Under the pieces are notes generated by a model. The model saw only the letters and a program-made list of their open reading frames with translations, was not told the DNA's origin and did no database searches. Of a stretch of DNA of 37,879 bases, positions 22,204 to 32,722 are shown in pieces. The stretch lies in assembly GCA_938084055.1 (NCBI GenBank), contig CALKDK010000079.1:1-37879 (forward strand). Reading direction: 5' to 3'. Each line of letters opens with the position of its first letter. Position 1 is the first letter of the stretch. The DNA comes from an uncultured Luminiphilus sp. Lineage in GTDB: Bacteria > Pseudomonadota > Gammaproteobacteria > Pseudomonadales > Halieaceae. The translations under genes and the position numbers were made by a program.

Positions 22204-22563
22204 ATGCTCTCAGGTACAAAACAATCCGGCCCACCCGAAAATCCTGATCGGGAGGGCGAGGGGGATCTCGCAGTAGCCCCTGCCAAACCCGCTTTGAAAC
22301 GGCCTCCGCTGTTTCAGGTAGTTCTGCTCAATGACGACTATACGCCCATGGAATTCGTGGTGGAAATCCTTGAAACCTTCTTCAACATGAACCGCGAGAA
22401 AGCGACGCAAGTCATGTTGATGGTCCATACTAAAGGAAAGGGTGTCTGCGGTATCTATCCGCGAGACATTGCTGAAACCAAATGCACCCAGGTGAACGCC
22501 CATGCCAGGGACAGCGGACATCCGCTACTGTGTGAAGTGGAACCCTCCGGGGATGACGACTAA
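22204..22563 (+). CDS. clpS: ATP-dependent Clp protease adaptor ClpS
   Basis: The 119-residue N-degron recognin delivers proteins with N-terminal Leu, Phe, Tyr or Trp to ClpAP. The substrate pocket motif [15 protein letters not shown] and the later [23 protein letters not shown]-type core (given here only as landmarks VHTKGKG and YPRDIAE) are intact, including the gatekeeper Met. The first 35 residues form a flexible polar tail. Two ATGs are adjacent at 22201 and 22204; AGGGA at 22195-22199 fits the second better. A much longer open frame upstream has no family match and I discard it. clpA starts 16 bases after the stop. Confidence 0.95.
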   Translation: MLSGTKQSGPPENPDREGEGDLAVAPAKPALKRPPLFQVVLLNDDYTPMEFVVEILETFFNMNREKATQVMLMVHTKGKGVCGIYPRDIAETKCTQVNAHARDSGHPLLCEVEPSGDDD

Positions 22564-22579
22564 ACCGAGGTATATGTAG

Positions 22580-24868
22580 ATGCTGAGTAAAGAACTCGAA
22601 ACGGTATTGAACGATGCCTTCCGTACAGCGCGCTCCCGGCGGCACGAGTTCATTACGGTGGAGCACCTGTTACTCGCGCTCCTCGAGGACTCTGCCGCAC
22701 TTACCGTGCTCACCGCCTGCAGCGTTGATATTGTCGCCCTGCGCGGTGACCTGGTTGAGTTTATTGACTCCACAACGCCACTTTTGGGTGACGAGGATGA
22801 CGGCAGGGATACCCAGCCCACCCTGGGTTTCCAGCGCGTGCTGCAGCGCGCAGTCTTTCACGTGCAGAGTTCAGGCAAGCGTGAGGTCAGTGGGGCCAAC
22901 ATTCTGGTCGCGATTTTTTCTGAGCAAGAGTCCCAGGCCGTGTATTTCCTGAAAAGTCAGGATGTTTCCCGGCTCGATGTTGTCAATTTCATTACCCACG
23001 GTATTGCCAAGGGTGATGAGTCAGAAGAAAACTCTGGAAGCGGTGGGGATGCCGAGCAGGGGGGAGAAGATTCAGCAGAGCCCTCTGAGGCTCCTCTGGA
23101 TACTTACGCGACCAACCTCAATGATGAAGCGCTGTCAGGCCAAATTGACCCCCTGATCGGACGTTTGTCCGAGGTGGAGCGGGTAGCCCAAATCCTCGCT
23201 CGACGTCGCAAAAACAACCCTCTGCTGGTTGGTGAGTCGGGGGTTGGCAAGACGGCAATAGCAGAGGGGCTGGCCAAAATGATTGTGGATGGGGACGTGC
23301 CGGAAACCCTGCGTGACGCGGTGGTTTATTCCCTCGACCTGGGGGCGCTGCTGGCCGGGACCAAGTACCGCGGGGATTTTGAAAAACGCTTCAAAGGGTT
23401 GCTGGCCAATTTGAAGGAACGGGATCATGCGATCCTCTTTATTGATGAGATACACACCATTATCGGCGCCGGCGCGGCGTCTGGTGGCGTCATGGATGCC
23501 TCTAATTTACTGAAGCCCCTGTTGAGCTCCGGAAAAATGCGCTGTATCGGTTCCACAACCTACGCCGAGTACAGGGGAATATTCGACAAGGATAAGGCGC
23601 TGAGCCGTCGGTTCCAGAAAATCGATGTTCTCGAGCCCTCGGTTGACGACGCCTACAAAATTCTCAAGGGACTCAAGAGTCGCTTTGAAGACCACCACGG
23701 ACTGCGTTACAGCGATCGCGCCCTGCGCGTGGCGACCGAAATGTCTGCCCGCTACATCACGGATCGCTACCTCCCGGACAAGGCCATTGACGTCATCGAT
23801 GAGGCCGGCGCCTACCAGCAGTTGCTGCCCAACAGTAAGCGGAAGAAGGTCATTGGAGCGGGTGACATCGAAGCCGTGATTGCGAAAATAGCGAGAATTC
23901 CGCCAAAAACCGTGACTTCTGATGACCGTGATTTACTCGAAAAGCTCGAATCCAATCTGCAAATGGTGGTTTTTGGCCAGGATAAGGCCATCGCGCAGCT
24001 CGTAGCCTCCATCAAGCTGGCCCGTGCGGGTTTGCGTTCAGGAGATAAACCCATCGGTTCATTCCTGCTCGCCGGACCGACCGGAGTAGGTAAAACAGAA
24101 ATCACCAAGCAGCTTGCGCTGCAACTGGGGCTCGAATTGACGCGTTTCGATATGTCAGAGTACATGGAACGGCATACCGTATCCCGCCTGATCGGTGCAC
24201 CACCCGGTTACGTTGGCTTTGATCAGGGTGGCCTGTTGACCGACGCTGTGACCAAGCACCCCCATTCAGTGGTGTTGCTGGATGAAATAGAAAAAGCGCA
24301 CCCTGAGGTCTTCAACCTGCTGTTACAGGTGATGGACCACGGCACCCTGACGGACAACAACGGTCGCAAGGCTGATTTCCGAAACGTTATTTTTGTTATG
24401 ACGACCAACGCCGGAGCCGAGAACGTCAGCAGGCGCTCCATTGGCTTCACTGAGCAGGATCACAGTACCGACGCCCTTGAGGCTATCAATCGTATGTTTA
24501 CGCCTGAGTTCCGCAATCGACTGGATGCGACCGTACCGTTTGAGCCACTCGGAGAAGACGTAATCCTCACCGTGGTTGATAAATTCCTGATCGAACTGCA
24601 GGGCCAGTTAGATGAAAAGCGGGTTCAGTTGGAAGTCGATGAGGAAGCGCGGCTGTGGCTGGTTGAAAAAGGCTACGACCGTACCATGGGCGCCCGGCCC
24701 CTGGCCCGTGTCATACAGGAGCACATTAAGAAGCCACTGGCTGACATGGTCCTGTTCGGCCAGTTGAGCAAAGGGGGGAGTGCTCTGGTCACTCTGAAAG
24801 AGGATCGTAGTGAGTTGCTGGTGACCGCCCAGTCACAATCGGAGCTCAAGGCCGAAGTCGAGGTGTAA
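22580..24868 (+). CDS. clpA: ATP-dependent Clp protease ATP-binding subunit ClpA
   Basis: The 762-residue Hsp100 unfoldase has a ClpN repeat domain (about 1-143), an acidic Gly/Ser-rich linker (144-173), AAA domain D1 with Walker A GESGVGKT (218-225) and DEIHT, and domain D2 with Walker A GPTGVGKT (499-506), DEIEKAHP and the GYDRTMGARPL sensor-2 motif. It unfolds substrates and feeds them to ClpP, which is not in the window. ClpS docks on the N domain. Start ATG 22580 with GAGG at 22566-22569. Very close in length to E. coli ClpA (758). Confidence 0.98.
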   Translation: MLSKELETVLNDAFRTARSRRHEFITVEHLLLALLEDSAALTVLTACSVDIVALRGDLVEFIDSTTPLLGDEDDGRDTQPTLGFQRVLQRAVFHVQSSGKREVSGANILVAIFSEQESQAVYFLKSQDVSRLDVVNFITHGIAKGDESEENSGSGGDAEQGGEDSAEPSEAPLDTYATNLNDEALSGQIDPLIGRLSEVERVAQILARRRKNNPLLVGESGVGKTAIAEGLAKMIVDGDVPETLRDAVVYSLDLGALLAGTKYRGDFEKRFKGLLANLKERDHAILFIDEIHTIIGAGAASGGVMDASNLLKPLLSSGKMRCIGSTTYAEYRGIFDKDKALSRRFQKIDVLEPSVDDAYKILKGLKSRFEDHHGLRYSDRALRVATEMSARYITDRYLPDKAIDVIDEAGAYQQLLPNSKRKKVIGAGDIEAVIAKIARIPPKTVTSDDRDLLEKLESNLQMVVFGQDKAIAQLVASIKLARAGLRSGDKPIGSFLLAGPTGVGKTEITKQLALQLGLELTRFDMSEYMERHTVSRLIGAPPGYVGFDQGGLLTDAVTKHPHSVVLLDEIEKAHPEVFNLLLQVMDHGTLTDNNGRKADFRNVIFVMTTNAGAENVSRRSIGFTEQDHSTDALEAINRMFTPEFRNRLDATVPFEPLGEDVILTVVDKFLIELQGQLDEKRVQLEVDEEARLWLVEKGYDRTMGARPLARVIQEHIKKPLADMVLFGQLSKGGSALVTLKEDRSELLVTAQSQSELKAEVEV

Positions 24869-25092
24869 CGAGCGCCTGATATTGCTCCTGTGTGGCCCAT
24901 CGGGCGGGGCGTTCCTTGGTTATCTGAGCCTCACCGTGGCCGTGGCCGTGGCGATTTATGGCTGCGCTGGCAGTGCGTGTGAAGACCCTGGATTCGGCCC
25001 CGAAAACGATGGCGGGGCATGCTGGGCAGCGACTGGGCAAGCATTGAATCAGATGCGCGGCACTGAATGTGCCGCATGAACTGGCGAAGGGA
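24869..25092. other. Gap between clpA and infA: hairpin, no tRNA
   Basis: These 224 bases separate two genes facing each other. A perfect seven-pair hairpin lies at 25057-25075 (GCGGCAC, loop TGAAT, GTGCCGC) close to the infA stop. It has no T-run on either strand, so at most it is a Rho-linked or 3'-protecting structure. CCGTGG occurs three times in tandem at 24934-24951. E. coli has a tRNA-Ser gene between clpA and infA; I find no cloverleaf here. A 65-codon frame at 24882-25079 has no ribosome binding site I trust. Confidence 0.5.
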
Positions 25093-25311
25093 TCAGCGCT
25101 CCCGATAGGTAATACGACCTTTGCTCAAGTCGTAGGGCGTCACCTCAACGCGAACCTTGTCGCCCGTGAGAATTCGAATGTAGTTCTTGCGCATTTTGCC
25201 CGAGATATGGGCGGTCACCACATGCCCGTTTTCCAGGCGCACCCGGAACGTTGTGTTGGGGAGGGTATCAATAATTTCCCCCTCCATCTCTATCTGATCT
25301 TCTTTGGCCAT
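25093..25311 (-). CDS. infA: Translation initiation factor IF-1
   Basis: The 72-residue S1/OB-fold protein has the standard IF-1 sequence from [11 protein letters not shown] through [19 protein letters not shown] to KGRITYR. It binds the 30S A site during initiation. The open frame extends six codons further (MGSSCY), but the family start is the ATG at 25311 with GGAAG upstream. It is the last gene of a minus-strand run behind bpt, aat and trxB, and faces clpA across 224 bases. Confidence 0.98.
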   Translation of the reverse strand: MAKEDQIEMEGEIIDTLPNTTFRVRLENGHVVTAHISGKMRKNYIRILTGDKVRVEVTPYDLSKGRITYRER

Positions 25312-25376
25312 GTAGCACGAACTTCCCATTGGATGAGCGGCGACTTTACCCGAAAGAAGCCGCTGCCAAAAGCACC

Positions 25377-26150
25377 CTAACCGGGATTATCAACAAATCT
25401 TAGCGGTACCCCGTGGCTGACATCCCCCCCCGAAGGCAGTGCTTCCCTGGGCTGCCAGGCGCCATTCTGGAGTAACTCGAGGGGGCGAAAGCGCGCTTTG
25501 TAGTTCATCTTGTTACTGTTCTGGATCCAGTAACCCAGATAGACATAGCCCAGCCCAGCTTCCTGCATTAAGGCAATCTGGTAGAGCACCGCATAAGTAC
25601 CAAGGCTGCGTTTTTCTGTGCTGGGATCGTAGAAGGTATAAATTGCGGACAGTCCATCCAGCATCTGGTCAGCGACGACTATACCGATCAGCGCCTCGCC
25701 TTCGTAAAAGCGGAAATAGCGGGTACAGCCCAGCCCATTGTTGAGGAAGGAACTGTACTGATCTCGGTCGGGGGGGAACATATCGCCATCAGCATGCCGA
25801 CCTTCTATGTACCGACGGTACAACGCGTAGGCGTCGTCGTCGTCGATACTCTGCCCCTCAACCACCCGGAGGTCCTGGTTGCGTTTCCAGACCCGGTTCT
25901 GGCTGCGCGAACGTACAAAATCTGCCACACGCACCCGGGACGGCACACAGGCAGTGCAGCGGCTGCAGTGGGGGCGATACAGGTGATCACCGCTACGACG
26001 AAAGCCCATAATGGAAAGTTGGGTGTAGAGCTCGGCTGAAACAGTTTGTCGCGGATCTATAAACAGGGTGGTCGCTTCCTGCTCTGCGAGATAACTGCAG
26101 GCGTGGGGAAATGTGGTGTAAACCCGAATATCGCGCAGGGAGGCGGTCAT
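25377..26150 (-). CDS. bpt: Aspartate/glutamate leucyltransferase Bpt (bacterial protein transferase)
   Basis: The 257-residue member of the arginyltransferase (ATE1) fold attaches Leu from leucyl-tRNA to N-terminal Asp or Glu, making primary N-degrons for ClpS-ClpAP. Recognisable segments are [37 protein letters not shown] and [22 protein letters not shown]. The clustered cysteines (HCSRCTAC plus Cys18) match those conserved in the family. Often annotated as arginyltransferase, although characterised bacterial members use Leu. Its ATG overlaps the aat stop by four bases, so both transferases are co-translated. Confidence 0.95.
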   Translation of the reverse strand: MTASLRDIRVYTTFPHACSYLAEQEATTLFIDPRQTVSAELYTQLSIMGFRRSGDHLYRPHCSRCTACVPSRVRVADFVRSRSQNRVWKRNQDLRVVEGQSIDDDDAYALYRRYIEGRHADGDMFPPDRDQYSSFLNNGLGCTRYFRFYEGEALIGIVVADQMLDGLSAIYTFYDPSTEKRSLGTYAVLYQIALMQEAGLGYVYLGYWIQNSNKMNYKARFRPLELLQNGAWQPREALPSGGDVSHGVPLRFVDNPG

Positions 26151-26902
26151 GGATTAACCTCCAGGGCGAGGTCTCGGGCGGTGGCAGGCAGTGCCTGGCA
26201 CCATGCCGGATCCCTCCGGGACGAGGCTAAGCCGTACTCGATAATTTGATACACCCTGTCCATGTCCTCCGTTATAGCGTCCGCCAACAGTCTTTCAAAG
26301 GCAGGACGGTCGATAGCCTTCGCACCCAGTGAGCTCAGATGGCCACTTTCGACCTGACAATCTATAAAGTCAAAATAACCCATGCGTCCAAGCCACGCCA
26401 AGCCTGCGAGTGCTGTTTTTGAGGAATCCGGGGTCAACGAAAACATCGATTCTCCGAAAAATGCACGCCCCAGACAGACTCCGTAGAGCCCGCCTACCAG
26501 GGCATTCTCAAGCCAAACCTCGATGGAGTGGGCGAAGCCCAATTTATGCAGAGACGCGTAAGCCCTGCGCATTTCGGGCAGGATCCATGTTCCATCCTGG
26601 TTTTTTCGCCATGCAGCGCAGGCCTCGATGACCGCACTGAAATCGGCATTGACTGACAGCCTGTACCCTTTATTTTTCATGGATTTACGAAGGGATTTTG
26701 ATATTTTGAATTCACTGGGAAGCAGGATGGAGCGGGGGTCTGGTGACCACCACAACACCGGTTCACCCGCACTGAACCAGGGAAAGATGCCCCTGCTGTA
26801 GGCGCGCAGCAATCGCTCAGCTGACAGGTCCCCGCCGATGGCAAGCAGGCCATTGGGTTCCCTGAGGGCATGGTGACTGGGCGGAAAGTCAGTTTCGGTC
26901 AA
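26147..26902 (-). CDS. aat: Leucyl/phenylalanyl-tRNA-protein transferase Aat
   Basis: The 251-residue GNAT-like enzyme adds Leu or Phe to proteins with N-terminal Lys or Arg, creating ClpS-readable N-degrons. REPNGLLAIGGDLS, RGIFPWFSAGEPVLWWSPDPR, YGVCLGRAFFGESMFS and FIDCQVESGHLSSLGA are diagnostic. No ATG is available near the N-terminus. TTG at 26902 gives the length expected before the REPNGLLA motif, though no good Shine-Dalgarno is visible in the nine-base gap after trxB, so coupling to trxB translation is likely. Overlaps bpt by four bases. Confidence 0.95.
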   Translation of the reverse strand: MTETDFPPSHHALREPNGLLAIGGDLSAERLLRAYSRGIFPWFSAGEPVLWWSPDPRSILLPSEFKISKSLRKSMKNKGYRLSVNADFSAVIEACAAWRKNQDGTWILPEMRRAYASLHKLGFAHSIEVWLENALVGGLYGVCLGRAFFGESMFSLTPDSSKTALAGLAWLGRMGYFDFIDCQVESGHLSSLGAKAIDRPAFERLLADAITEDMDRVYQIIEYGLASSRRDPAWCQALPATARDLALEVNP

Positions 26903-26911
26903 ACGATTGGC

Positions 26912-27907
<996 letters not shown>

Positions 27908-27922
27908 CTAACGGCACGCCGC

Positions 27923-30295
27923 ATGGTAGCATCTCGTTTTCACAAAAAGGACGCTGATTCGTTGTCAGCCTCAAGAAAATCGGCAAAAACCACCGCGAAT
28001 GAGCAACCTGTTCGTCGTGGCCCAAGGGACGCGCTGTTCATAGCGATTGGAGCGGCCTGCCTGTTTGTGCTGCTCGCTCTCGTTAGTCACAACAGTGCCG
28101 ATCCCGGCTGGTCAGCCAGTGGCGGCGGGGGTGGTATCAGTAACCTGGCAGGAGTCACCGGGGCCTTCCTGTCCGACGTCCTGTTCTCGCTGCTGGGCTA
28201 TGGCGCTTTTCTTGTTCCCGGCATGCTCGGATACCAGGCGCTCCGTTTCCTACTGGCGCGAGAGCCCAGGCCGTCGCTGGATTGGACTTTGCTGGGACTC
28301 AGGGCGCTTGGATTGATCCTTCTGGTCTTTGCGGCAACAGCGCTCGCGGCGCTGAATGACCGGGGCTATGCCGATTTGCCCCAGGGGGCAGGTGGCATTC
28401 TTGGCATGAGCTTGGGCGCCGCGTTTGACGCTGCGTTTAGTTCCGTGGGCGCCCGACTGGTGTTACTCGCAGTATTTTTTTTGGGGCTGACCATTTTTGC
28501 TGATATCAGCTGGCTCCGGGTTACTGAGAATCTGGGGCGCTGGTTGCTGGAGGCGGGCAATCGCAGTTGGAACTGGGTGCTCGTAACGCGCGAGCGGTTG
28601 GCCGATCGCCGTCAGCGAGAAAAACAACAGGAAAAGCGCAAGGCAGTTATCGAAGACTACGTCGCCGAAAAACGCAAGAATCCGCCAAAAATAAAGCCCC
28701 CTGAACCCAAGGCTGAGCCGAGTCAGCGCGTCGAGAAAGAGCGACAAAAACCCCTGTTTGATATGCCCGTAGTGGGCGCCATGCCCCCGCTGGATTTATT
28801 GGATATAGCCCCCGATATCGGTTCTAGGGGCTACTCCAAGGAAGAGCTGGAATCGTTATCGCGGTTGCTGGAATTGAAATTGCAGGATTTCGGTGTGATC
28901 GCCGAGGTCACTGCCGTGTACCCCGGCCCGGTTGTAACCCGCTTTGAAATTCAGCCCGCAGCGGGCGTCAAGGTCTCGCGGATCTCCAATCTTGCCAAGG
29001 ACCTGGCTCGCTCGCTGGCCGTAATTTCCGTGCGCGTTGTAGAGGTCATACCCGGCAAGAGCGTTGTGGGTATCGAAATCCCCAATGCCGATCGACAAAC
29101 CGTCAATTTTCGAGAAGTTCTGGCATCGAAAACCTTCGACGAATCGAAATCCAGCCTCACCCTGGCACTGGGTCATGATATTGCAGGCGCGCCCGTTGTG
29201 GCCGATCTGGGAAAGATGCCGCATCTCCTGGTGGCAGGAACCACCGGTTCAGGCAAATCGGTGGGCGTTAACTGCATGCTCGTAAGCCTGCTGTACAAGA
29301 GCAGCCCCGAACATGTTCGGATGATTCTGGTTGATCCCAAGATGCTTGAGTTATCGGTGTACGAGGGGATTCCCCATCTGCTCACACCGGTCATCACCGA
29401 TATGAAGGACGCTGCCAATGGCCTGCGCTGGTGCGTCGCGGAGATGGAGCGGCGTTACAAGTTGATGTCCCTTCTGGGGGTGCGAAATTTGGCCGGTTAC
29501 AACCGGAAAGTGAGCGATGCGATGGCTGCCGGGGCAGCGATTGATGATCCGACGTGGAATCCAGACCAGCTTTCGATGACGCCTGTCGAGGAACAGGTCT
29601 GCCCAACACTTGAACCCCTCCCCAGCATAGTTGTCGTAATAGATGAATTTGCCGACATGATGATGATTGTCGGTAAAAAAGTGGAGGAGTTGATTGCCCG
29701 GATCGCCCAAAAAGCCCGTGCCGCGGGAATTCACCTGATACTGGCAACCCAAAGGCCTTCTGTTGATGTGATTACCGGCCTGATCAAGGCCAATATCCCC
29801 ACGCGTATCGCTTTTTCCGTGAGTTCGAAGGTGGATTCCAGAACAATCCTTGACCAGGGCGGAGCTGAACAGCTACTGGGTTCCGGGGATATGCTGTACC
29901 TACCCGCGGGGTCGAGTGTGCCAGTGCGGGTGCACGGTGCGTTCTGTTCGGATGAGGAGGTGCATCGCGTGGTGGCCGATTGGACGCGTCGAGGTCAGCC
30001 TGAATATATTGAAGGGCTGCTCGACGAGGGGGGGCTGACGCCGGTAACAGCCGGTGAACTGCAGTCAGCGGCTGCCGAGAATGAAGACCCCGAGGCGGAC
30101 GCCCTGTATGACGAGGCGGTCCACTACGTGACCAAAAGCAGGCGCGCCTCAATATCCAGCGTGCAACGCAAACTTCGTATTGGCTATAACCGGGCAGCTC
30201 GTCTGATAGAGACTATGGAACAAACCGGCGTGGTATCCGAGATGGGCAGCAACGGCCAGCGGGAGGTGTTAGCACCGCCGCCCGCAGAGGACTGA
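27923..30295 (+). CDS. ftsK: DNA translocase FtsK
   Basis: The 790-residue protein couples chromosome segregation to division. The N-terminal region (about 37-200) has four hydrophobic segments that anchor it at the septum. A short charged Lys/Glu/Pro linker (about 225-275) replaces the very long E. coli linker. The RecA-like motor has Walker A GTTGSGKS at 439-446, [12 protein letters not shown] and [12 protein letters not shown], and a C-terminal gamma winged helix ([19 protein letters not shown]) should read KOPS sequences and contact XerD. ATG 27923 lacks a Shine-Dalgarno; TTG 27962 has AAAAAGGA about 11 bases ahead, so translation may begin there and drop 13 residues. Confidence 0.96.
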   Translation: MVASRFHKKDADSLSASRKSAKTTANEQPVRRGPRDALFIAIGAACLFVLLALVSHNSADPGWSASGGGGGISNLAGVTGAFLSDVLFSLLGYGAFLVPGMLGYQALRFLLAREPRPSLDWTLLGLRALGLILLVFAATALAALNDRGYADLPQGAGGILGMSLGAAFDAAFSSVGARLVLLAVFFLGLTIFADISWLRVTENLGRWLLEAGNRSWNWVLVTRERLADRRQREKQQEKRKAVIEDYVAEKRKNPPKIKPPEPKAEPSQRVEKERQKPLFDMPVVGAMPPLDLLDIAPDIGSRGYSKEELESLSRLLELKLQDFGVIAEVTAVYPGPVVTRFEIQPAAGVKVSRISNLAKDLARSLAVISVRVVEVIPGKSVVGIEIPNADRQTVNFREVLASKTFDESKSSLTLALGHDIAGAPVVADLGKMPHLLVAGTTGSGKSVGVNCMLVSLLYKSSPEHVRMILVDPKMLELSVYEGIPHLLTPVITDMKDAANGLRWCVAEMERRYKLMSLLGVRNLAGYNRKVSDAMAAGAAIDDPTWNPDQLSMTPVEEQVCPTLEPLPSIVVVIDEFADMMMIVGKKVEELIARIAQKARAAGIHLILATQRPSVDVITGLIKANIPTRIAFSVSSKVDSRTILDQGGAEQLLGSGDMLYLPAGSSVPVRVHGAFCSDEEVHRVVADWTRRGQPEYIEGLLDEGGLTPVTAGELQSAAAENEDPEADALYDEAVHYVTKSRRASISSVQRKLRIGYNRAARLIETMEQTGVVSEMGSNGQREVLAPPPAED

Positions 30296-30298
30296 GTA

Positions 30299-30916
30299 AT
30301 GAAAGCACTGGTGGCGCCGAAATGGCGGTGGTGGATTGTGGTCGTGCTGTGTGCCTGGTTGCTGATCGGTGTGGCACGCGATGTGAGGTCGGCGTCATTG
30401 TTTGGCGACATCGACGTCCTCGAGGGGACATTTGTTCAAGAGCTGCGCAATGAGGAGGGCGAGCTCATTGGCAGCAGCACTGGTGATTTTTCCCTGCTGC
30501 GCCCGCACTTTTTCCGCTGGTCAATAGAGAGCCCAGGCCAGCAGCTTCTGCTCGGTGACGGTGAATTTTTTTGGCAGTACGACAAAGACCTTGCAACCGT
30601 TATCCGTCGCCCGCTCGACGAGCAGTTGCAGTCACCCCTGGGCGTTCTGCTCGCGGATGAGCAAGCACTGACCGCCCACTATGATGTCGTCCGGTCAAAC
30701 GGTGAGATACGCCTACGCCCGCTCGCAGACAACCCCTTGTTCAAGTCAGTCACTGTGTTCACCGAGAAAGGTCTGCCGGCCACCCTGCACCTGATAGACA
30801 ACCTGAATCAGAGCATCACTCTCCACCTGGAAGTGCAGGAGGGCCGCCGCCCCACGCCAGTGGATTTCAGTTTTGAGCCTCCGCCAGGAGCCGATCTCAC
30901 TATTGTTAACCCCTGA
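30299..30916 (+). CDS. lolA: Outer-membrane lipoprotein carrier LolA
   Basis: The 205-residue periplasmic chaperone carries lipoproteins from LolCDE to LolB. The N-terminus is a signal peptide (Lys/Arg followed by WWIVVVLCAWLLIGVA) with likely cleavage near residue 31; no lipobox Cys is present. The LolA fold is supported by GTFVQ, GDFSLLRPHFFRW, GDGEFFWQYDKDLATVI and PSPLG-type segments such as LQSPLGVLL. It starts three bases after the ftsK stop with AGAGGA at 30286-30291 and is followed by rarA, the E. coli order. Confidence 0.93.
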   Translation: MKALVAPKWRWWIVVVLCAWLLIGVARDVRSASLFGDIDVLEGTFVQELRNEEGELIGSSTGDFSLLRPHFFRWSIESPGQQLLLGDGEFFWQYDKDLATVIRRPLDEQLQSPLGVLLADEQALTAHYDVVRSNGEIRLRPLADNPLFKSVTVFTEKGLPATLHLIDNLNQSITLHLEVQEGRRPTPVDFSFEPPPGADLTIVNP

Positions 30917-30931
30917 TGTGGGAGTGGCACC

Positions 30932-32266
30932 GTGCCAACATCTCAGAGCAACCTATTTGAAGAACCAACAAACCATGCGCCGCTGGCTTCGAGGCTCCGC
31001 CCCTGTGACCTTGACGGTTTTGTTGGACAGGAGCACCTGCTTGGACCCGGAGCGCCACTAGCCAAAGCTATTCGCGAGGGCAGTCTCCACTCCTTCCTAC
31101 TGTGGGGTCCGCCAGGCGTTGGTAAAACCACCCTGGCCCGTATGTTTGCAGGCACCACCGGTGCGCAGTTCCACCCCCTCTCAGCCGTTTTGTCGGGCGT
31201 CAAGGAAATCCGTCAGGCCATAGAGCTGGCACGTGCCGGTTTGGGTCAGGGCTTGAGGACAGTACTGTTCATCGACGAGGTACATCGCTTCAACAAAGCA
31301 CAACAGGATGCTTTCCTACCGCACGTCGAGGATGGAACCATCACATTTGTCGGTGCAACGACAGAAAACCCATCTTTTGAGGTCAACGCGGCACTCCTCT
31401 CCCGCGTGCGGGTTTATCGGCTGCGCTCTCTGGAAAACCATCACCTGGTCAAGATTTTGAGTGATGCACTGGACAATGAATTTCCTGATCTACTAATGGG
31501 AGAGGGGATACTCGACACATTGGTGGCCAGTGCCGATGGCGATGCACGCCGGGCACTCGGCCAGCTTGAGATGGCCAATGACCTTGCAGTCATCCGGCCC
31601 GACGGGCGGCGAGAAGTAAATCAGGAAGTGCTCGATGAAATAGGGCAGGGGAGTCTGCGTCGTTTTGATAAGGGCGGTGATGTGTTCTACGACCAGATCA
31701 GCGCCCTGCACAAATCGGTTCGGGGCTCCGATCCCGATGCCAGCCTGTACTGGCTGCTGCGGATGCTGGATGGGGGCTGTGATCCGCTCTATATCGCTCG
31801 ACGGGTGGTTCGTATGGCCAGTGAGGACATCGGTAACGCCGACCCCCGGGCCCTGGAGATTGCCCTAGTTGCCTGGCAGGTTCTGGAGCGGCTGGGGAGC
31901 CCCGAAGGTGAGTTGAGCCTTGCCCAGGCGGTGCTTTACATGGCCTGTGCGGCGAAGAGCAATGCTGTCTATAAAGCATTCAACGAGGCGCGCAGCTTAG
32001 TCGAAAAATCGGAAAGTCTTGAGGTGCCGAACCATTTAAGAAATGCGCCTACCCAACTGCAGCGTCAGGAGGGCCATGGGCAGGGCTATCGTTATGCCCA
32101 TGACGAACCCGAAGGTTATGCAGCGGGAGAACATTATTTTCCTTCCGATATGCCACCAATCCAGTTTTACAGGCCCACAGGACGAGGCCTCGAAGCCCGC
32201 ATCCAGGAAAAATTGGCACATCTCAAAAGCCTTGACCGCGAAGCCCGTAGCAAGGATCCGCAGTAA
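30932..32266 (+). CDS. rarA: Replication-associated recombination protein RarA (MgsA) ATPase
   Basis: The 444-residue AAA+ clamp-loader-like ATPase acts at stalled forks and with SSB. Walker A GPPGVGKT is at 59-66, Walker [15 protein letters not shown] follows at about 113-126, sensor 1 is [12 protein letters not shown], and the C-terminal tetramerisation domain ends with [19 protein letters not shown] and [10 protein letters not shown]. The start is GTG at 30932 with GGGAG seven bases upstream; the stop shares one base with the crcB ATG. Confidence 0.96.
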   Translation: MPTSQSNLFEEPTNHAPLASRLRPCDLDGFVGQEHLLGPGAPLAKAIREGSLHSFLLWGPPGVGKTTLARMFAGTTGAQFHPLSAVLSGVKEIRQAIELARAGLGQGLRTVLFIDEVHRFNKAQQDAFLPHVEDGTITFVGATTENPSFEVNAALLSRVRVYRLRSLENHHLVKILSDALDNEFPDLLMGEGILDTLVASADGDARRALGQLEMANDLAVIRPDGRREVNQEVLDEIGQGSLRRFDKGGDVFYDQISALHKSVRGSDPDASLYWLLRMLDGGCDPLYIARRVVRMASEDIGNADPRALEIALVAWQVLERLGSPEGELSLAQAVLYMACAAKSNAVYKAFNEARSLVEKSESLEVPNHLRNAPTQLQRQEGHGQGYRYAHDEPEGYAAGEHYFPSDMPPIQFYRPTGRGLEARIQEKLAHLKSLDREARSKDPQ

Positions 32267-32643
32267 TGCTCACCTTGGCCTGGGTCGCTCTGGGTGGCGC
32301 TGTGGGTTCCGTAGCGCGGTACGGTGTGGGTGTGTTGGTTAAGACACTGCTGCCCGGCCACACCTGGCCTGTTGCCACTTTTGGCGTAAATTTGCTCGGC
32401 GCATTCGCCATCGGCGTGCTGTTTGTGTTGCTGGAGCGTCAGATGGTTCCTGAGTTCGCCAGGTACCTGCTGGTGGTGGGGCTGCTCGGCGGCTTCACTA
32501 CTTTCTCCACTTTTTCCCTGGAGTTGATGCACCTGGCAAGCCGCGGCGCCTGGGGCCATGCGCTTGGTTACGCACTCCTTAGCGTCCTCAGCTGTCTTTT
32601 GGGGGCGGTCGCTGGCGCTCAACTGGTCCGCTCACTGACCTGA
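32266..32643 (+). CDS. crcB: Fluoride channel CrcB (Fluc)
   Basis: The 125-residue small membrane protein has four hydrophobic helices and works as a dual-topology dimer exporting fluoride. GGAVGSVARYG (10-20), the pore Asn42 in GVNLLGAF and the GGFTTFSTFSLE motif (75-86) with the phenylalanines and the central sodium site are present. The ATG overlaps the rarA stop by one base, so expression follows rarA; there is no room for a fluoride riboswitch. A single gene copy is consistent with a homodimer. Confidence 0.95.
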   Translation: MLTLAWVALGGAVGSVARYGVGVLVKTLLPGHTWPVATFGVNLLGAFAIGVLFVLLERQMVPEFARYLLVVGLLGGFTTFSTFSLELMHLASRGAWGHALGYALLSVLSCLLGAVAGAQLVRSLT

Positions 32644-32722
32644 AGCAATCCCGGGGAAAAAAGTCATTGAACACGGTATGATTCGCCCGCCGTAACCGCA
32701 TCGCACTGTGTCAGGAGACACC

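Noticed and set aside
24882-25079. A 65-codon plus-strand frame after clpA with a hydrophobic patch
   Set aside because: No credible ribosome binding site, odd composition, and the tandem CCGTGG repeat accounts for the AVAVA stretch.
32200-32265. Fluoride riboswitch ahead of crcB
   Set aside because: crcB starts on the last base of the rarA stop codon, and the preceding bases are conserved RarA coding sequence.
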